64,000 nt of DNA, from the NCBI GenBank assembly GCA_029204225.1, contig CM055100.1, forward strand, positions 16,444,164 to 16,508,163. Reading direction: 5' to 3'. How positions within the stretch are numbered: the first letter of the stretch is position 1; each line of letters starts with the position of its first letter. The translations under genes were made by a program, and so were the position numbers. Source of the stretch: Diphasiastrum complanatum. Lineage: Eukaryota; Streptophyta; Lycopodiopsida; Lycopodiales; Lycopodiaceae. The notes beneath the pieces were generated by a model. That model was not told where the DNA came from and searched no databases. It saw only the letters and a list, made by a program, of their open reading frames with translations. Positions 1 to 41,335 of this stretch are shown in pieces.

Positions 1-1290
1 TTGTTATAAAGGGAAGATGCACAAATCTCCTTTTAACAAGCAAGGTTGTCGCGCTAAGAAGCCTTTAGAAATGGTTCATACAAATATCTGTGGTCCTATG
101 AATGTTCCTTCATTAGATGATGCTCAATACTTCATTACATTCATAGATAATTATACAAGAATGTGTATTGTGTATTGTGTATTTCTTGAAGCAAAGATCC
201 AAGGCATTTCAAATGTTCAAAGAATTTCAAGCTTTTGCAGAAAGGACTACAAAACACAAACTCATTCTTTTAAGGTGTGATGGAGCAGGAGAATACATAT
301 CTAATGAGTTTCTAGACTATTGCAGACAAAAAGGCATTACACATCACGTGACTACAGCTTATACTCCCCAACATAATGGAGTTGCCGAAAGAAGAAATCA
401 GACTCTGGTGGAGGCAGCCAAGTGCATGCTTGCACATGCACATCTTCCCAAAACATAATGGGCCGATGCAGTTGGAGCAGCCAATTACCTCTTCAATCGA
501 GTATTGAAAACTTCTCTATATCCAAAATCTCCATATGAATTATGGTGGGAAGGAAGCCAAGTATTGCTCATGCAAGAGTTTTCGGATGCCTAGCACATGT
601 GTTTGTACCTAAGGACAAAAGAACAAAGCTGGACCAACATTCCAAAGTAGGTATATTTATTGGTTATGTAAATAGCACTTCTTACTACAGAGTCTATTTC
701 CCTTCAGAAAATACCACTTTGGAATGTAGAGAAGTTATCTTTGAAGAAGACAAATTTCTAGATAACATAGATCAAATGGGATTCGATTTTTATGATCCAT
801 TTGTTTCTGAAGTACCTGAACCAAGTGCAGAACCATATGTAGATTTACATGATGACATGTAAGATCTAGGAAGCTCAGCAAGACCAAGGAGAATTCAGCA
901 TGGAGACATAACTGAAGAGCTACTTCGAAGATCCTCAAGGCTTGGTAAGGAGCCCATGAGGGAGAATCAACACAACTACCTTGTGGAAGTATGTTGTTTT
1001 GTAAGAGAACCCGAATCCTATAAGGAAGCTATAGGAGGAAAGGAAAAGGACAAATGGTTGCTGGCCATGCAAGAGGAAATAGATTCCATGCATTTAAGGA
1101 AGGTATGGGATCTCAAACCTCTACCTGAAGGAAGGAAAGCAATCAAATGCAAATGGATATTTCGATACAAGTTTGGACCAGACGACAAGATCAATCGATA
1201 CAAAGCTCGATTGGTGGCAAAAGGTTTTACACAAAAGTATGGTATAGATTACTTTGACACCTTTTCCCCGGTTATCAAACATTCTAGTGA
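1..1290 (+). mobile_element. Ty1/copia pol remnant (integrase to early RT), broken
   Basis: The translation shows the integrase core: a FIDNYTR strand, the segment CDGAGEYISNEF, and the terminal TPQHNGVAERRNQ motif. After 1018 comes the start of reverse transcriptase (KCKWIFRYK, then [21 protein letters not shown]). This order is diagnostic of copia. The reading frame is broken by a 7-bp duplication (TGTATTG twice, about 164-177), by a TAA at 456-458 where a sense codon is expected before WADA, and by a shift before 542. The similarity stops near 1290, before the YVDD box, so the RT and RNase H are lost. The left end runs out of the window. It is probably inside PEX6 intron 1. Dead element, seen directly; exact family not assigned. 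Confidence 0.9.
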
Positions 1291-1412
1291 TACTTTATCA
1301 AAATCTATTTTAGATCACAAATTTATTGCACATGAATTTAAAAAAGCAAATAGTCACAAAGCCAAAATTCCAAACAAAATGTAGGCATTACAACATTCCA
1401 AAGATTTTTTAA

Positions 1413-1678
1413 CAATATAGCAGACATGAGGGTCTGGGCCGGACACGGGCATTCCGCGTTTGCGTCCGACGTCCGAACTCGGACATGTCCGAACCTCCGG
1501 ACGCGGGGTCGGACGCGTCCATATTTTTTTTTTATTATTTTTTTGCCTAAATTCCTCAAAAAAAAAAAAAAAATCAAAAGAAAAAAAGGCGGACGCGTCT
1601 GGGGACCCGGACGCACCCCTGGCGCGTCCGCGTCCGGATGCGCGTTCAAACGCAGGGGTCGCTTCCTTAGCAATATAG
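1413..1678. repeat. GC-rich MITE-like element with 8-bp target duplication
   Basis: A 250-bp block (1421-1670) is bounded on both sides by the exact 8-mer CAATATAG (1413-1420 and 1671-1678). The block begins with CAG, as hAT elements do, and is packed with the word CGGAC and its complement GTCCG. These form two GC-rich arms around an AT-rich core of long T and A runs. An 8-bp duplication is the hAT signature, although clear terminal inverted repeats are weak. It has no coding capacity that I believe; the ORFs across it are low-complexity. Confidence 0.65.
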
Positions 1679-1739
1679 TCATTGATATGTATAATTATTT
1701 GTGATAGCACTAGACTTTGTGCGAACGTAAAGATACTTT

Positions 1740-2295
1740 GACATTGAGTGGATTCAGTTCAAGGAATCGACACAAGTGGAGCCAACTACTTATGAAGTTC
1801 AAGTTTCTAATGTGGGTTTTGCTGCAGGATATTTGGTGTTGACATTTGTAGACTCATTTCCTACTTATGATTGTTATGATGGTGCTATCGTAATCAAAGA
1901 GGATCACATTTTCTTTATGGGTGTTGGTGAGATCCTTACATATTTGTGGTAGCTTGGAAGATGTTCAAAAAAGACCAAGGAAGTCAATCTTCAAGCAAAG
2001 TTCTCAAAGTTATGGCAAAGTAATCATGTCCACATAATTCGATTCATGGGGAGTCAAGTTGTTTGAGCCTAAGAAAGTTTAGGTATTAGGTGGTGATATG
2101 TTGCATTCAAAGGAATTGTACATCATCATACAAAGGAAGTTCTAAATTGAGTAATGAAGACATTGAGATCAGAGTTGATTGTGGATTCTACATCAGAATT
2201 GAGGATCTTCATTACATGGGCGTCATGGAGGATATACATGCATACTTGTGCTATGCATAGTTCTTGTTATTAACAATGTAAGCATTAAGGGGGAG
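1740..2295 (+). other. No gene; degenerate sequence before a copia polypurine tract
   Basis: There is no recognisable protein similarity. The stretch ends in the purine run AAGGGGGAG directly before an LTR start, so it is probably decayed 3' internal sequence of the copia element on the left. Confidence 0.5.
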
Positions 2296-2699
2296 TGTTA
2301 GAGTTAATGTTCACCTTGTTCCTAATGTTGTCAAGCAGGATTAATTAAGATTATTGGGCCATGCCTGCATGCTAATTCTAGGGGCCTTTACCTATATGTA
2401 GTAAAAGTCAAGTTAGAATTTAGTTAGTCAAGTTCAAGATTCTAGTGCTTGATTTGGAGCACAAGTTTTGATATAGATAGATGTTGGGTGCTTTTACCTT
2501 GTATAGAGACATCAATTAGGCAATTTCTGTAAGGCGACTTTTGCTTTTGCTTTTTGGCATAGGCGCCCTAGCTCATTTGCAATGGGACATAGTTGGAGTT
2601 TCTCATCACTTGTGTTCTCTCTCATGTGTTTGGCTATTGTTTCATCACAATAGGAATCTTGTCTTGGGTTACTTGTATGAGCAAGTCGGTTTTCTTACA
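2296..2699 (+). repeat. Probable copia 3' LTR
   Basis: The sequence begins TGTTAG immediately after the polypurine tract AAGGGGGAG (2287-2295) and ends CTTACA, giving near-matching TG..CA ends about 404 bp apart. No second copy was found in the window, so the right boundary is inferred from the terminal bases only. Confidence 0.55.
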
Positions 2700-3539
2700 T
2701 GATCTGTATCGCCTAATTAACTACTACATTCAAAGCATCTTGAAAATCATGTAGTAGTGGAACCATAGCACTAATAAGATCGTGTGCAAAGGCATCATAA
2801 TCAGAAGGGTAATCATCTTGTCGATATGTTTGCCACCAAGAAGTAGCTCATTGTCTAAATTTGGATGTAGTCAACGCAATTATATTGGCATTAGAATGTG
2901 GATTAATCTCAAAATAAGAAGCTAGTGCATTTTTGACAATTCAGTTTCTCCATGGTCTCCAAAATACATTGGAATGGGAATATTTGCCAAGCTTTTTTGA
3001 ATTGAGATCAAAAATCCGAAATGTAAATGTAATTAAAAAATAGAATCAAATGAGAACAAAGCTACTCTGTATCAAAGATGGATCATGAGACATATGCAAG
3101 CACCGAAAAGAAAGAAAACGACAAATGTCGACAAGATATGAAAAAGAACCGACAAAATTTCTCAAAGCGGAACAAAACAATATAGAATGAAACAAATAAA
3201 AATGGAATGCAGAAGAAGCACAAATCCTGAGAGAGAGGATATAAGTCGTCACCTCAACGTAGGCTCTACGCAAATTGCCAAAAGACTGCGATAGGCTCCC
3301 AGAATGCGACACAAAATCCAGCATGTGATCAAAGGAGTTTGATTTGAAAGATTTGGGTTTGTTATGGTATGCGTAGGGGTGGAAGTATGGAAAAAGAAGA
3401 ACTTCTTCATATGCTCAAGAGGTTTTGACAGGATTCAACATGCGAGATTTAAATTCCATAAATGCTCCCATTGATGCAAGCAACAAGCTATCCAAAGAGG
3501 ACAACTCACTTAATTTAGATAGAACCTTTTAGCGGCAAC
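2700..3539. other. No gene recognised
   Basis: There is no convincing coding similarity on either strand. Antisense reading gives a short gag-like stretch near 2720-2900 (tryptophan-rich, WWQTYRQDDY) that I cannot assign. Confidence 0.4.
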
Positions 3540-4000
3540 GTGTGGGCAGCCTAATTTGCCTAATGACAACAAGACCAGATATAGCCTATGCAGTTGGGGA
3601 GATCAGTCAATTCTTGAGTAAGCCTGTGCAGGCACATTGGAAAGCTGCAAAGAAAATATTGAGATTTGTAAGAGGCACGACAAGCTATGGGATACAGCAT
3701 AATGGTGTCAAAACTTGAAATCAGTGGATCATACAGATGCCAATTGGGCTGGTGAAAATTATGATTGAAGACGAACCACATGTTAAACCTTCAATCAAAG
3801 TTCTAGTACTCTTTCTTGGTGTAGTGATAAGCAACCTACAATCGTAATCACCTCCTTCAAAGTTGAGTACCTAAAGCAGCATGTGAAGCCATTTTTGGTG
3901 AAGAAAATTGTTGGAAGACGTTCAACTAAAGCAAGTGGCACCTACAATGTGATAACCAAAGCTGTTTGCAACTGGCCAAGAACCCACCGGTTTGTGATGG
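3540..4000 (+). mobile_element. Ty1/copia RNase H remnant
   Basis: The translation contains TTRPDIAYAVGEISQFL, then HWKAAKKILRFVRGTTSYG, a decayed DANWAGENYD block and DNQSCLQLAKNPP. This is the end of RT and the RNase H of a copia element. Several frame changes and a stop interrupt it. It is separate from the element at 1-1290, because an LTR lies between them. Confidence 0.85.
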
Positions 4001-4495
4001 GCAGATAGTGCTAGTTTGCCTTAAGTAATGCCACATCTGCATGTTTGCTCAAGGAAGTTAGTGCAATTGCATTTAAGTTTCAATTCTGAATGTTGTGGAT
4101 TGAAGGAGTCAAAAAAAGAAAAGAAACATACAAGCTTGCTAAATCAATCTGAAACTTTTTGAGAGGAACAATCAGGAAGCTTCCCCCCAGTGTTAATAAT
4201 AGGACCGTTAAACCATGTCATAGTACTTTTCATCTTTTACAAGGTTTCAAGTGTCTACCATGGGTTGAGGAATTTTATAAAAGCTTCTATTAAGCTGTGT
4301 TCTATTTCATTTAGAGAGACCACTTTGGTGTATTGAGTTTAAGTTCAGAGGCTTGAAAGGTTCTGTTGATATGTTATCAGACACTCATCAAAGTCCCTCA
4401 TCGGAGTTATTTAAGTAATTTTTTATTTTCAGATCATTGTGGCTGTAAGGAAACAGCTTCATTTAAATTTTGCATTGACATATCTGCTAATGCAG
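4001..4495 (+). other. 3' end of a PEX6 intron (intron 1)
   Basis: This is T-rich sequence without coding similarity leading to the acceptor at 4494-4495. An open frame continues upstream to an alternative acceptor at about 4432, but PEX6 homology starts only after 4496. Confidence 0.55.
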
Positions 4496-33750
<29,255 letters not shown>

Positions 33751-34977
33751 AAGCAAAGAAATTGGTGATTCCTACCATTCAGTGAATTAAGAACCTTGAA
33801 ATGATATGGTAAATACCTTGCTTCTTGATGAAGTAATTTTAGCTCATCTGCTGCAAGGAGACTAGTTTTACAAGAAAGTTCGTAATATGTTTTGTGGCTG
33901 CAACGAAATTGATGGCCAGTTTTGATTTGAGACTTGGAAAATCACAAGAATAATTTACAATCATAGAGCTAAAATGTATATGCTCTCTGCGTTTGTCAAT
34001 AGTAGTGCCACTCAGAAGCTCCCAAGGAATCATATGAGTCATTCCAACTTTTGAGGTCTTCTGGCCAATACAGTCTCACTTGATAAGTGGATGTTTCAGT
34101 ATGTGCTAATAATCTGTGGAGCAGACTTCAAGTTGCACTTAGAATAGAGTCCCTGTAGATTTTTACAGGTTATCTGTGTCTCGACATTAAAGGGTATTCG
34201 TGTCTTGACACGGCTATTTGTAGATTTGTCGACATGCCAGGTGAAATTTGCTCTGTAATAATTGAGTTTCTTTTTGATGATTTATTTTGGGATAAAGATA
34301 TTTTTTGATTAACCATAATTTGTTCTGCTGCTGTCATAAACTCACAATAGCCAGACTACCAGAGAGCGCTGGTTTTCAAGCTTGTACATTCTTTATTTTG
34401 AATGGAATTCATTGAGAAAGCACAATTTGCTGGAGAATTCCTCGAGGACCAAATTCATACAGATTGCCTACTGGAAAAATACTCAAGGGAATCATTTGGG
34501 CAATGTATTCTGAATCTAGGGAAGCTATAATTTCCTCTCATCAGATTGTGGTTTTGGACTCATTCGATATGATTAGATACAATCGTCAGATGACGTTTTT
34601 GGATTCCCATTTGATATGAATATTCTTATATACATTTGTTTGGATAGCCTTTGTTATCCAGTTTAACCCTACATCCTTGATCCTAGACGACTACCAAGCA
34701 TGTAACAAATAAGTAGGACTAAGCAAATGTTTTTACCATAGTTCATGTACGTAAATCCTGAAAAGTTTAAAGAGCTCTGTGTTAGTTTCATGTGAAGAAA
34801 GAATTTAAGTAAAACAAGAAAAATGACTTATTCAATGTAGAGTCAAGGCACGTGCAAAAAAAAACGAAAAGTGGGCTTAAACTACTCAAGGTCTCAAGGT
34901 AGCCAATAAGATCGTGCCACAACAACATGGTATACCTTGTCCAAATTACATTTGTTTTTTGTGTTGTCTTCATTGAT

Positions 34978-34979
<2 letters not shown>
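33751..34979 (+). other. PEX6 3' UTR and downstream, no gene
   Basis: No coding similarity. No polyadenylation site can be fixed with confidence. Confidence 0.5.
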
Positions 34980-35042
<63 letters not shown>

Positions 35043-35059
35043 TCACACACACACACACA
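34980..35059. repeat. Compound microsatellite (GA)30 then (CA)8
   Basis: An uninterrupted GA run to 35040 is followed after TGT by CA repeats. Confidence 0.97.
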
Positions 35060-36580
35060 TTTCACTTAGTCCCTCTTGACAAACCTTTTGAATCTTTTTG
35101 TCTTATAGAATAATAGATTTACACAAAGTTGTATAAAAATTACACTACAAAGTACCATAAAGTGAAGCAAGTCTTAGGAAACTTAGCTGTTACCTACCAC
35201 CATCTCACCAAACAAAACCACATGAGTTGACAGGTGTCATAGCTGAGCTTTAGTTGTTATCCATGCCCGAAACAAGATTCACTACCAACTTAATTAAAAT
35301 GTATCATAATTAGTCCAATCTTCCTTACCGTTATTTTATCATATCGTAGATTTTGCTCTAATATCACCGTATCAGAGCATCCGTCATACTGATCAGTTTT
35401 CAGACAAGAACTCATATCATTATCATACATTCGTCTAACAACATTCTATGAAGCGGCCAACCAATCACAGAAATAGAAAATGTCTGGTTTGGTCATAGAT
35501 GTCAGTAGCAGGGCATATCGATGCCATTCTATATCCATTGGTACCATGAATGAACCTGGTAGCCAATGGACTCTATGAAATCATGTCTAGGCAAATCCAT
35601 GCCATTCAAGTTCACCAAACACAACACCGATTCAAATAGAATAGATGTCCCAATCCTACAAAACATTATGCTATTATAATCCAGTAACATGTCTTTTTGT
35701 AACAAGTAGGGTGTAGTCGTTTTCTTCGGTATCAGGGTAAATCCATATCATATTGACCCATAAGATTTGTGAAATCGTCTTATACGAGTGTGGAACAGTC
35801 TGAGCATATTCATGCTTTCTAGACCCAACGACAACCCACCTGGATTGTAGTCAATTGAATAAACAACTTATTTCTATGTTCTATAGGTACGGTTCTTTCT
35901 TAATGTTCAAACGTTGCATATAGACGACTATCTATATTTGTATCCAATATAGAAATCCTAATTTTCGTAATGCAAGTTTGAAAACAATCGTTAAAAGTTT
36001 AGTATCACATTCCATAAGTAAAGCATCGTATTAGTCTAAGAAATCTAAAGAATGCTTAAAGATACATTGAGAGTTTTCGGGTTACTAGTAACAGCCGCTT
36101 CACATCATGTTAATGCCATGAAAACCCTTATAGTAATGGTTTCAGAAGGAAACCCGGTAAACCTAAACACCATAGTGCAATCTCATATGTATTTGTTGTA
36201 GAACTCTTTTTTTTATAGTAAGAACTAAGGACAACAAGATACGATAGAATAGGTAGTGATATAGTTATGCTACTTTCACTGATATGGAGCATTATAACTT
36301 CATAGATCGTAAAACATTACCAATTTGGAATGAGTTGAGTTTAAAATCATAATATTTTAGAGCATACACCTACCTTTGATAAGAGTTGATTGATAGGTAG
36401 CTTTTTAGCCAAGAGTATGGCTGGAAAGACAATCCTAAACTCTGTTGTTAACAGTTATGCAGAATTAGCAACAACACATTGAAAACAATAGAATTTGGAC
36501 GCATTTACACCCCTGTAGAGGTGCAATCTACTACCTTACATAATGCATTCAAAAAATACATAAAAAAAATGCGTATATAT
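35060..36580. other. No gene recognised
   Basis: AT-rich, with only short unconvincing ORFs. Confidence 0.5.
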
Positions 36581-37126
36581 GGGTGCAATCCTACTATGGA
36601 CCAGCGCACCATCGCTGGCTTCTACCATTGTTCATATCAACTGCTCTTTTTGGTTATACATTCAATTCAAAGACAACAACCACAATGGGCATTGAAAACC
36701 TTGAAATGCATTTCAAAAGAATACTTTTGGAGAGTATACAATCACACTAGAGGTAAATAGTTGGCCAACGGCCTCTTACAGACCTGATAAATGATAGAAT
36801 CGAGCTCCAAATGCCGAATTACTTTCTTATGGACCAGCGCTCCACTGTAGGTTGGGTGCAATCCTACTATGGACCAGCGCACCATCGCTGGCTTCTACCA
36901 TTGTTCATATCAACTGCTCTTTTTGGTTATACATTCAATTCAAAGACAACAACCACAATGGGCATTGAAAACCTTGAAATGCATTTCAAAAGAATACTTT
37001 TGGAGAGTATACAATCACACTAGAGGTAAATAGTTGGCCAACGGCCTCTTACAGACCTGATAAATGATAGAATCGAGCTCCAAATGCCGAATTACTTTCT
37101 TATGGACCAGCGCTCCACTGTAGGTT
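36581..37126. repeat. Tandem duplication, two 273-bp copies
   Basis: 36581-36853 is repeated as 36854-37126. I found no mismatch when comparing them by eye. The unit begins GGGTGCAATCC and ends CCACTGTAGGTT. The phrase TATGGACCAGCGC occurs near both ends of the unit and may have promoted slippage. Confidence 0.93.
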
Positions 37127-37162
37127 GTGAATGAGCTTGTTTGCTAATAGAAAATCGCATTC

Positions 37163-37284
<122 letters not shown>

Positions 37285-37310
37285 AGAGAAGAAAAAAGAA
37301 AGAAAGAGTT

Positions 37311-38242
37311 TATTAATGTCTATTAAGTGCTTGTGGGCACAAAAGACAATATACAATACATACAAAGTAGGAGCAATGTCCATATGAGGACTTATTTCTA
37401 GAAACTATTTCTCTATCGGAAGTCAACTAAGTACGAATAAAACAACAATCCCACATCATGTAAGAAGGAGATGCAAGAGCTTAACCACCCACTCTGCTGA
37501 GATACAAAGGCGAGAGCTTAACCAACCACTCTACTGAGGCAAACATCTAAAGGAACACCAGAAACATTGAGTCATTGAGTGGCTGATCTAAAGAAGCGAG
37601 TGATAGGATGTGAAGTGCGTACTGGAGACTGACAATCAACTCGATAAACTGAAGGCCATCGTGAGGCTCTAACTGACTATGATGAACGGACTGCACATCT
37701 CGGTCTGGAAGGTGGTCACTGAGTCTTCACAACCTTCTGCCATGTCAAGATATCAAGCTCATCCTCTTATACCTCCTCTCTATCTCTCTGTTGTAAGAAA
37801 TGTGTGATGAGAGTCTGGTGCTGACTATAAACATCATCTGCTTTCAAAGGTAAAAGAGATGCTCGTAACGTAAACATCTCGAGTCTGCATCTGCCAAGAA
37901 AGAGCTGCATATGCCAAGAAAGAGTTAAGGGAGAGAGGATTAGAGACAATAATAACAGCCTCAGATTGTCGTAAATCAGTGGGAATGAGCAGAAGCTAAT
38001 GAGCGAGCTTGGTGTAGGATCGGAAATGCCACAAACAACATCATAATATTCAAATTGAATAATTCAAACAAATGCACAATGAAACGATACAATAGTGAGA
38101 CTGAAAATTTGAACTCTGATTAATATCAAACAGTGAGTACAATGTTTGAAGTGATAACTTCAGCTTACAGTCGTTGAGCATGATACTGCTGGTTACAGAA
38201 ACTCGAATAATCAGAAGTAGTTTCCTGATGAAAATTCTAGGA
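37311..38242. other. No gene recognised
   Basis: Only short ORFs, no signature. Its right end may hold the antisense copia 3' sequence. Confidence 0.4.
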
Positions 38243-39399
38243 TTAATATCCTACAAAATATCTACAACTATCATTTGTTGCAGTTACTACAACCGCCTCA
38301 AACCCTTCCAACATTTGTTTGATCCATATCAGCTTGTTTGCCATCTTAGCTGCTGCTACATATTTGGCCTCACACGAAGATTGAGCTACTGTTGTTTGCT
38401 TCTTGCTTATCCAAAGTATGGTTGTGCCAGATGCTAGAGTACAACCTCCTGAAATACTTTTGCTATCATCCTTCATGGATGCCCAACTTGCGTCACTGTA
38501 AGATTCGATCCAAAATCCAGCTTCCTTCAAATAACACAGTCCATAGTCTTTCGTTTCTTGGAGATATTTACTAGTCTTTTTGCTAACTTCCAATGCAACA
38601 ATCATGGGTTATGATTAAATTGGCTTAGCCTATATACTGCAAATGCTATATCAGGTCTGGTGTTGTCTGCAAGATATAGTAATGATTCAATCAGCCTTCG
38701 ATAGGGTGTATTGGCCATTCATTTCTCTTCTTCGAGAGTCTGTGGACAATCTGCCTTGCTCGGTATTGTTCCAGTTATCAAGGGAGTATGCACTCCTTTG
38801 CATTCGAGCCTGTTGAAGCCTTCAATGATTTTCCAAGTATACTTTTGTTGGTGAAGATATAACTTTCCACCTTCAAAGTCTCTTTTGATCTGTAAGCCTA
38901 GATAGATTTTTGCTTCTCCTAGGTCACTGGTCTCAAATATTCCAAAAATGTCTCTTTTAACATCTGAAATCAATTTATCTTTTCTTGAGAAGATAAGAGT
39001 GTCGTCAACATAAACAACTAGAATGATAATTTCATCTTTGACATGTTTGATATAGACATTTGACTCAACGAATAAAGGTTCGAAGCCTAAAGAATGTAGT
39101 GCTTTATTCTTCTTTCTATAACATTGTCTGGCTGCTTGTTTTAGACCGTAAATGCTTTTATTCATGTGACATCCAAATTTTGGATATTCTTGGCTTATAA
39201 AACCAAGTGGTTGATCCATGAATAAATCTTCTTCTAATTCTGCATGCAAGAAAGCAGTTTTCTCATCCACAATATGAATTTTGAGATCATGAGCCACTAC
39301 ATAAGCGAATAACAAGCAAATTAATGTGTGTTTGACTACCGGTAAGAAAATATCAGTGTAGCCGATCCCATATTTCTGTGAAAAACCTTTCGCAACCAA
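38243..39399 (-). mobile_element. Ty1/copia RT and RNase H, antisense, decayed
   Basis: 39399-38719 on the minus strand encodes the RT: VAKGFSQKYGIGYTDIF, YGLKQAARQCYRKK, the catalytic VVYVDDTLIFS and DLGEAKIYLGLQI. A short gap then leads to RNase H at 38605-38243: SDASWASMKDDSKSISGG, SKKQTTVAQSSCEAKY. A frame change separates them. The RT start is cut at 39399, where unrelated sequence begins TGTTAGGGC like an LTR end. Confidence 0.92.
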
Positions 39400-39402
39400 C
39401 CT

Positions 39403-41219
39403 TTGTTAGGGCAATTTTCGACAGGGGATTGGTCCCACCGAAAAATCCTAAAAAAGTCAAGGGGCACCACTACTGATGGTGGTTATGCCCTATGTGAGTA
39501 ACGGAGGTCTTGCCACATCCAATCCTGGAGGCTTCCTTTGTTACCCCATGCTCCCGAGCCAATGAGAGTTTTCCAGGCTCTCAAAAGTATGACTGTAAGG
39601 AGGGGGTGCTAGTACTTTTGATGCAATGATTCACTAGCTTTTTAGGGTCACGGTTCCACACAAACTTTTGATTGCTAAATCATGCTAGGATCTCACAGTA
39701 TGTTTGACTTTCAAATGGCCTTTGGGAGATGGGACTTAGGGCATCCTCTGGTGGTTTAGAGTATTGCCTTCATTTCCAAGGCATTGTCCCTATAATGAGG
39801 GTGTTGGCAGATCGTGGCCATGGTAATCGCGGACATCCTTAGTCCACTATCCCATATCCTACGTGTTTAGGAGCTACTCTTATATCTTAAGATACTATCC
39901 TTATGTCTTTAGGATAACATTCTTTGAGTCCTAAGAACTTGTCCTTAACTCCTTAGGGATTGATCCTTTAAGATTAGGATGTCACCTTTAGGTTTTAGAA
40001 TTGTGCCTTTAGCTTTTGGATTATGAATGTAGACCACAATGTATAAGTATGTGCCTTTAAGATCACGTGGTTCTCACTAGATAAGACTGTGCCCTTATAA
40101 GGTTGTACAGGAAACATTCGGAAAAGACTAGTTCTCGTGAATTTAATATGAGTGGGTCTTAGTCTTTTTTGTCATTTTTTTCTTGCTGTATAGAGTGCTC
40201 GTGGGGTGCAAGTTATACGCACCACTTTATTTGATAAGCGTTGGTATTTTCACCAATCATCGCGTCTAGGTATTTCGCTAGACAGTACCAACGGTGGGTG
40301 TGACTAGTGTGACTCTTTAACCAAGGTGGTGTATTTCAACCACAGATGGTGGACGGCCCGCTTTGGTGTTTCACAGAGGTCGGGTCCAGCTGACACGCTT
40401 TATAATTGACAAAACGGAAGAAACACTTCAAAACTTGACGATTCCGTATAGTTGTTTACTTAACAAGTTTGATCTAGCAAACCGTAAAATAACCAACCTA
40501 TGGTTCTTTCTGTAAACGCATTTACTTCAATACAATTCCTAACTACAATATTCGATTAATACATCGAAGAACGAAAAAGCAATCCACACAATTGTTACTA
40601 AGCGTTACAATTCCAACCCGAACTCCAACAATTCGCTACCAAACTTCAAATAGTTTACTTGGTTTAAGAAATGCCACCATAGCCTACGAACTTTGATTAC
40701 TTTGTAATCGAACTCCCATCAAAGAATTAGAAAGTTAATGGCGATTCCAAAACCTCACACTAAATGTTAAGGCAAATGCGTTGAAGCCTAGTCTACTTCT
40801 TTACATGTCATATGGTTTCCTATCTTACCAATACCATTTGCATATTTAGTTTGATTGTTGAATCAGTAGATCATTTTGATTGATTGTTGATCAAGAGATT
40901 GAAGATCAAATGTGTGTAAATTTAGCATCAGAAGCTTATCAGAGAGATAGACGAAGTAGATGCCTTGTGCATTAATTTTTTATTGTCAGTAATAGGTTTC
41001 ATTCCTTTACAAATTGAATTAGCTTTGTAGAGCACACGATTTCGTCCGCTATTGTCTTGTGCTCTACCATTTATTGACATGTATATTTGATATACTTAAT
41101 CTGATAACAACTCTTTTGTTCTGCGTCCATATCTGTGTCAATATTGCTATGCTCATTTTCATTTTGTCTGACTTTCCTATTGCTAAATTTGATAATCTGT
41201 TTTGACGATCAATATTTAG
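39403..41219. other. No gene; possible LTR plus unassigned sequence
   Basis: A TGTTAGGGC start at 39404 abuts the copia break and could be an inserted LTR. No matching end or second copy was found. Contains the minisatellite listed separately. Confidence 0.35.
39864..40025. repeat. Degenerate minisatellite, period about 21-23 bp
   Basis: About seven imperfect units resembling TCTTTAGGATNNTGTCCTTTA follow each other (TTTAGGAG.., TTAAGATAC.., TTTAGGATAA.., CTAAGAACT.., TTAGGGATT.., TTAGGATGT.., TTTAGAATT..). Confidence 0.65.
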
Positions 41220-41335
41220 TCTTGCCTTTCGCGAATCATTCGCGACTGATTATCGGTCGAGCTCAGTCTAGCTCTTCGCGAATCATTTGCGACAAATAAT
41301 TTGTCTAGCTATTTGCGACAGATTATTCTTCTGGT
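41220..41335. repeat. Reiterated TTCGCGA/TTTGCGACA motif cluster
   Basis: TTCGCGAATCATTCGCGACTGATTAT-like phrases recur three times with drift, including the palindrome TTCGCGAA twice. Same style as the other foldback-like repeats, with another word. Confidence 0.5.

Noticed and set aside
1338-1710. Several overlapping ORFs with Arg/Pro-rich and poly-Phe/Lys products
   Set aside because: They lie across the GC-rich MITE and its homopolymer core in all frames; composition artefact.
4439-4495. PEX6 start at GTG 4439
   Set aside because: It is not an ATG, homology begins only at 4496 after a good acceptor, and the N-terminal residues of the family are absent.
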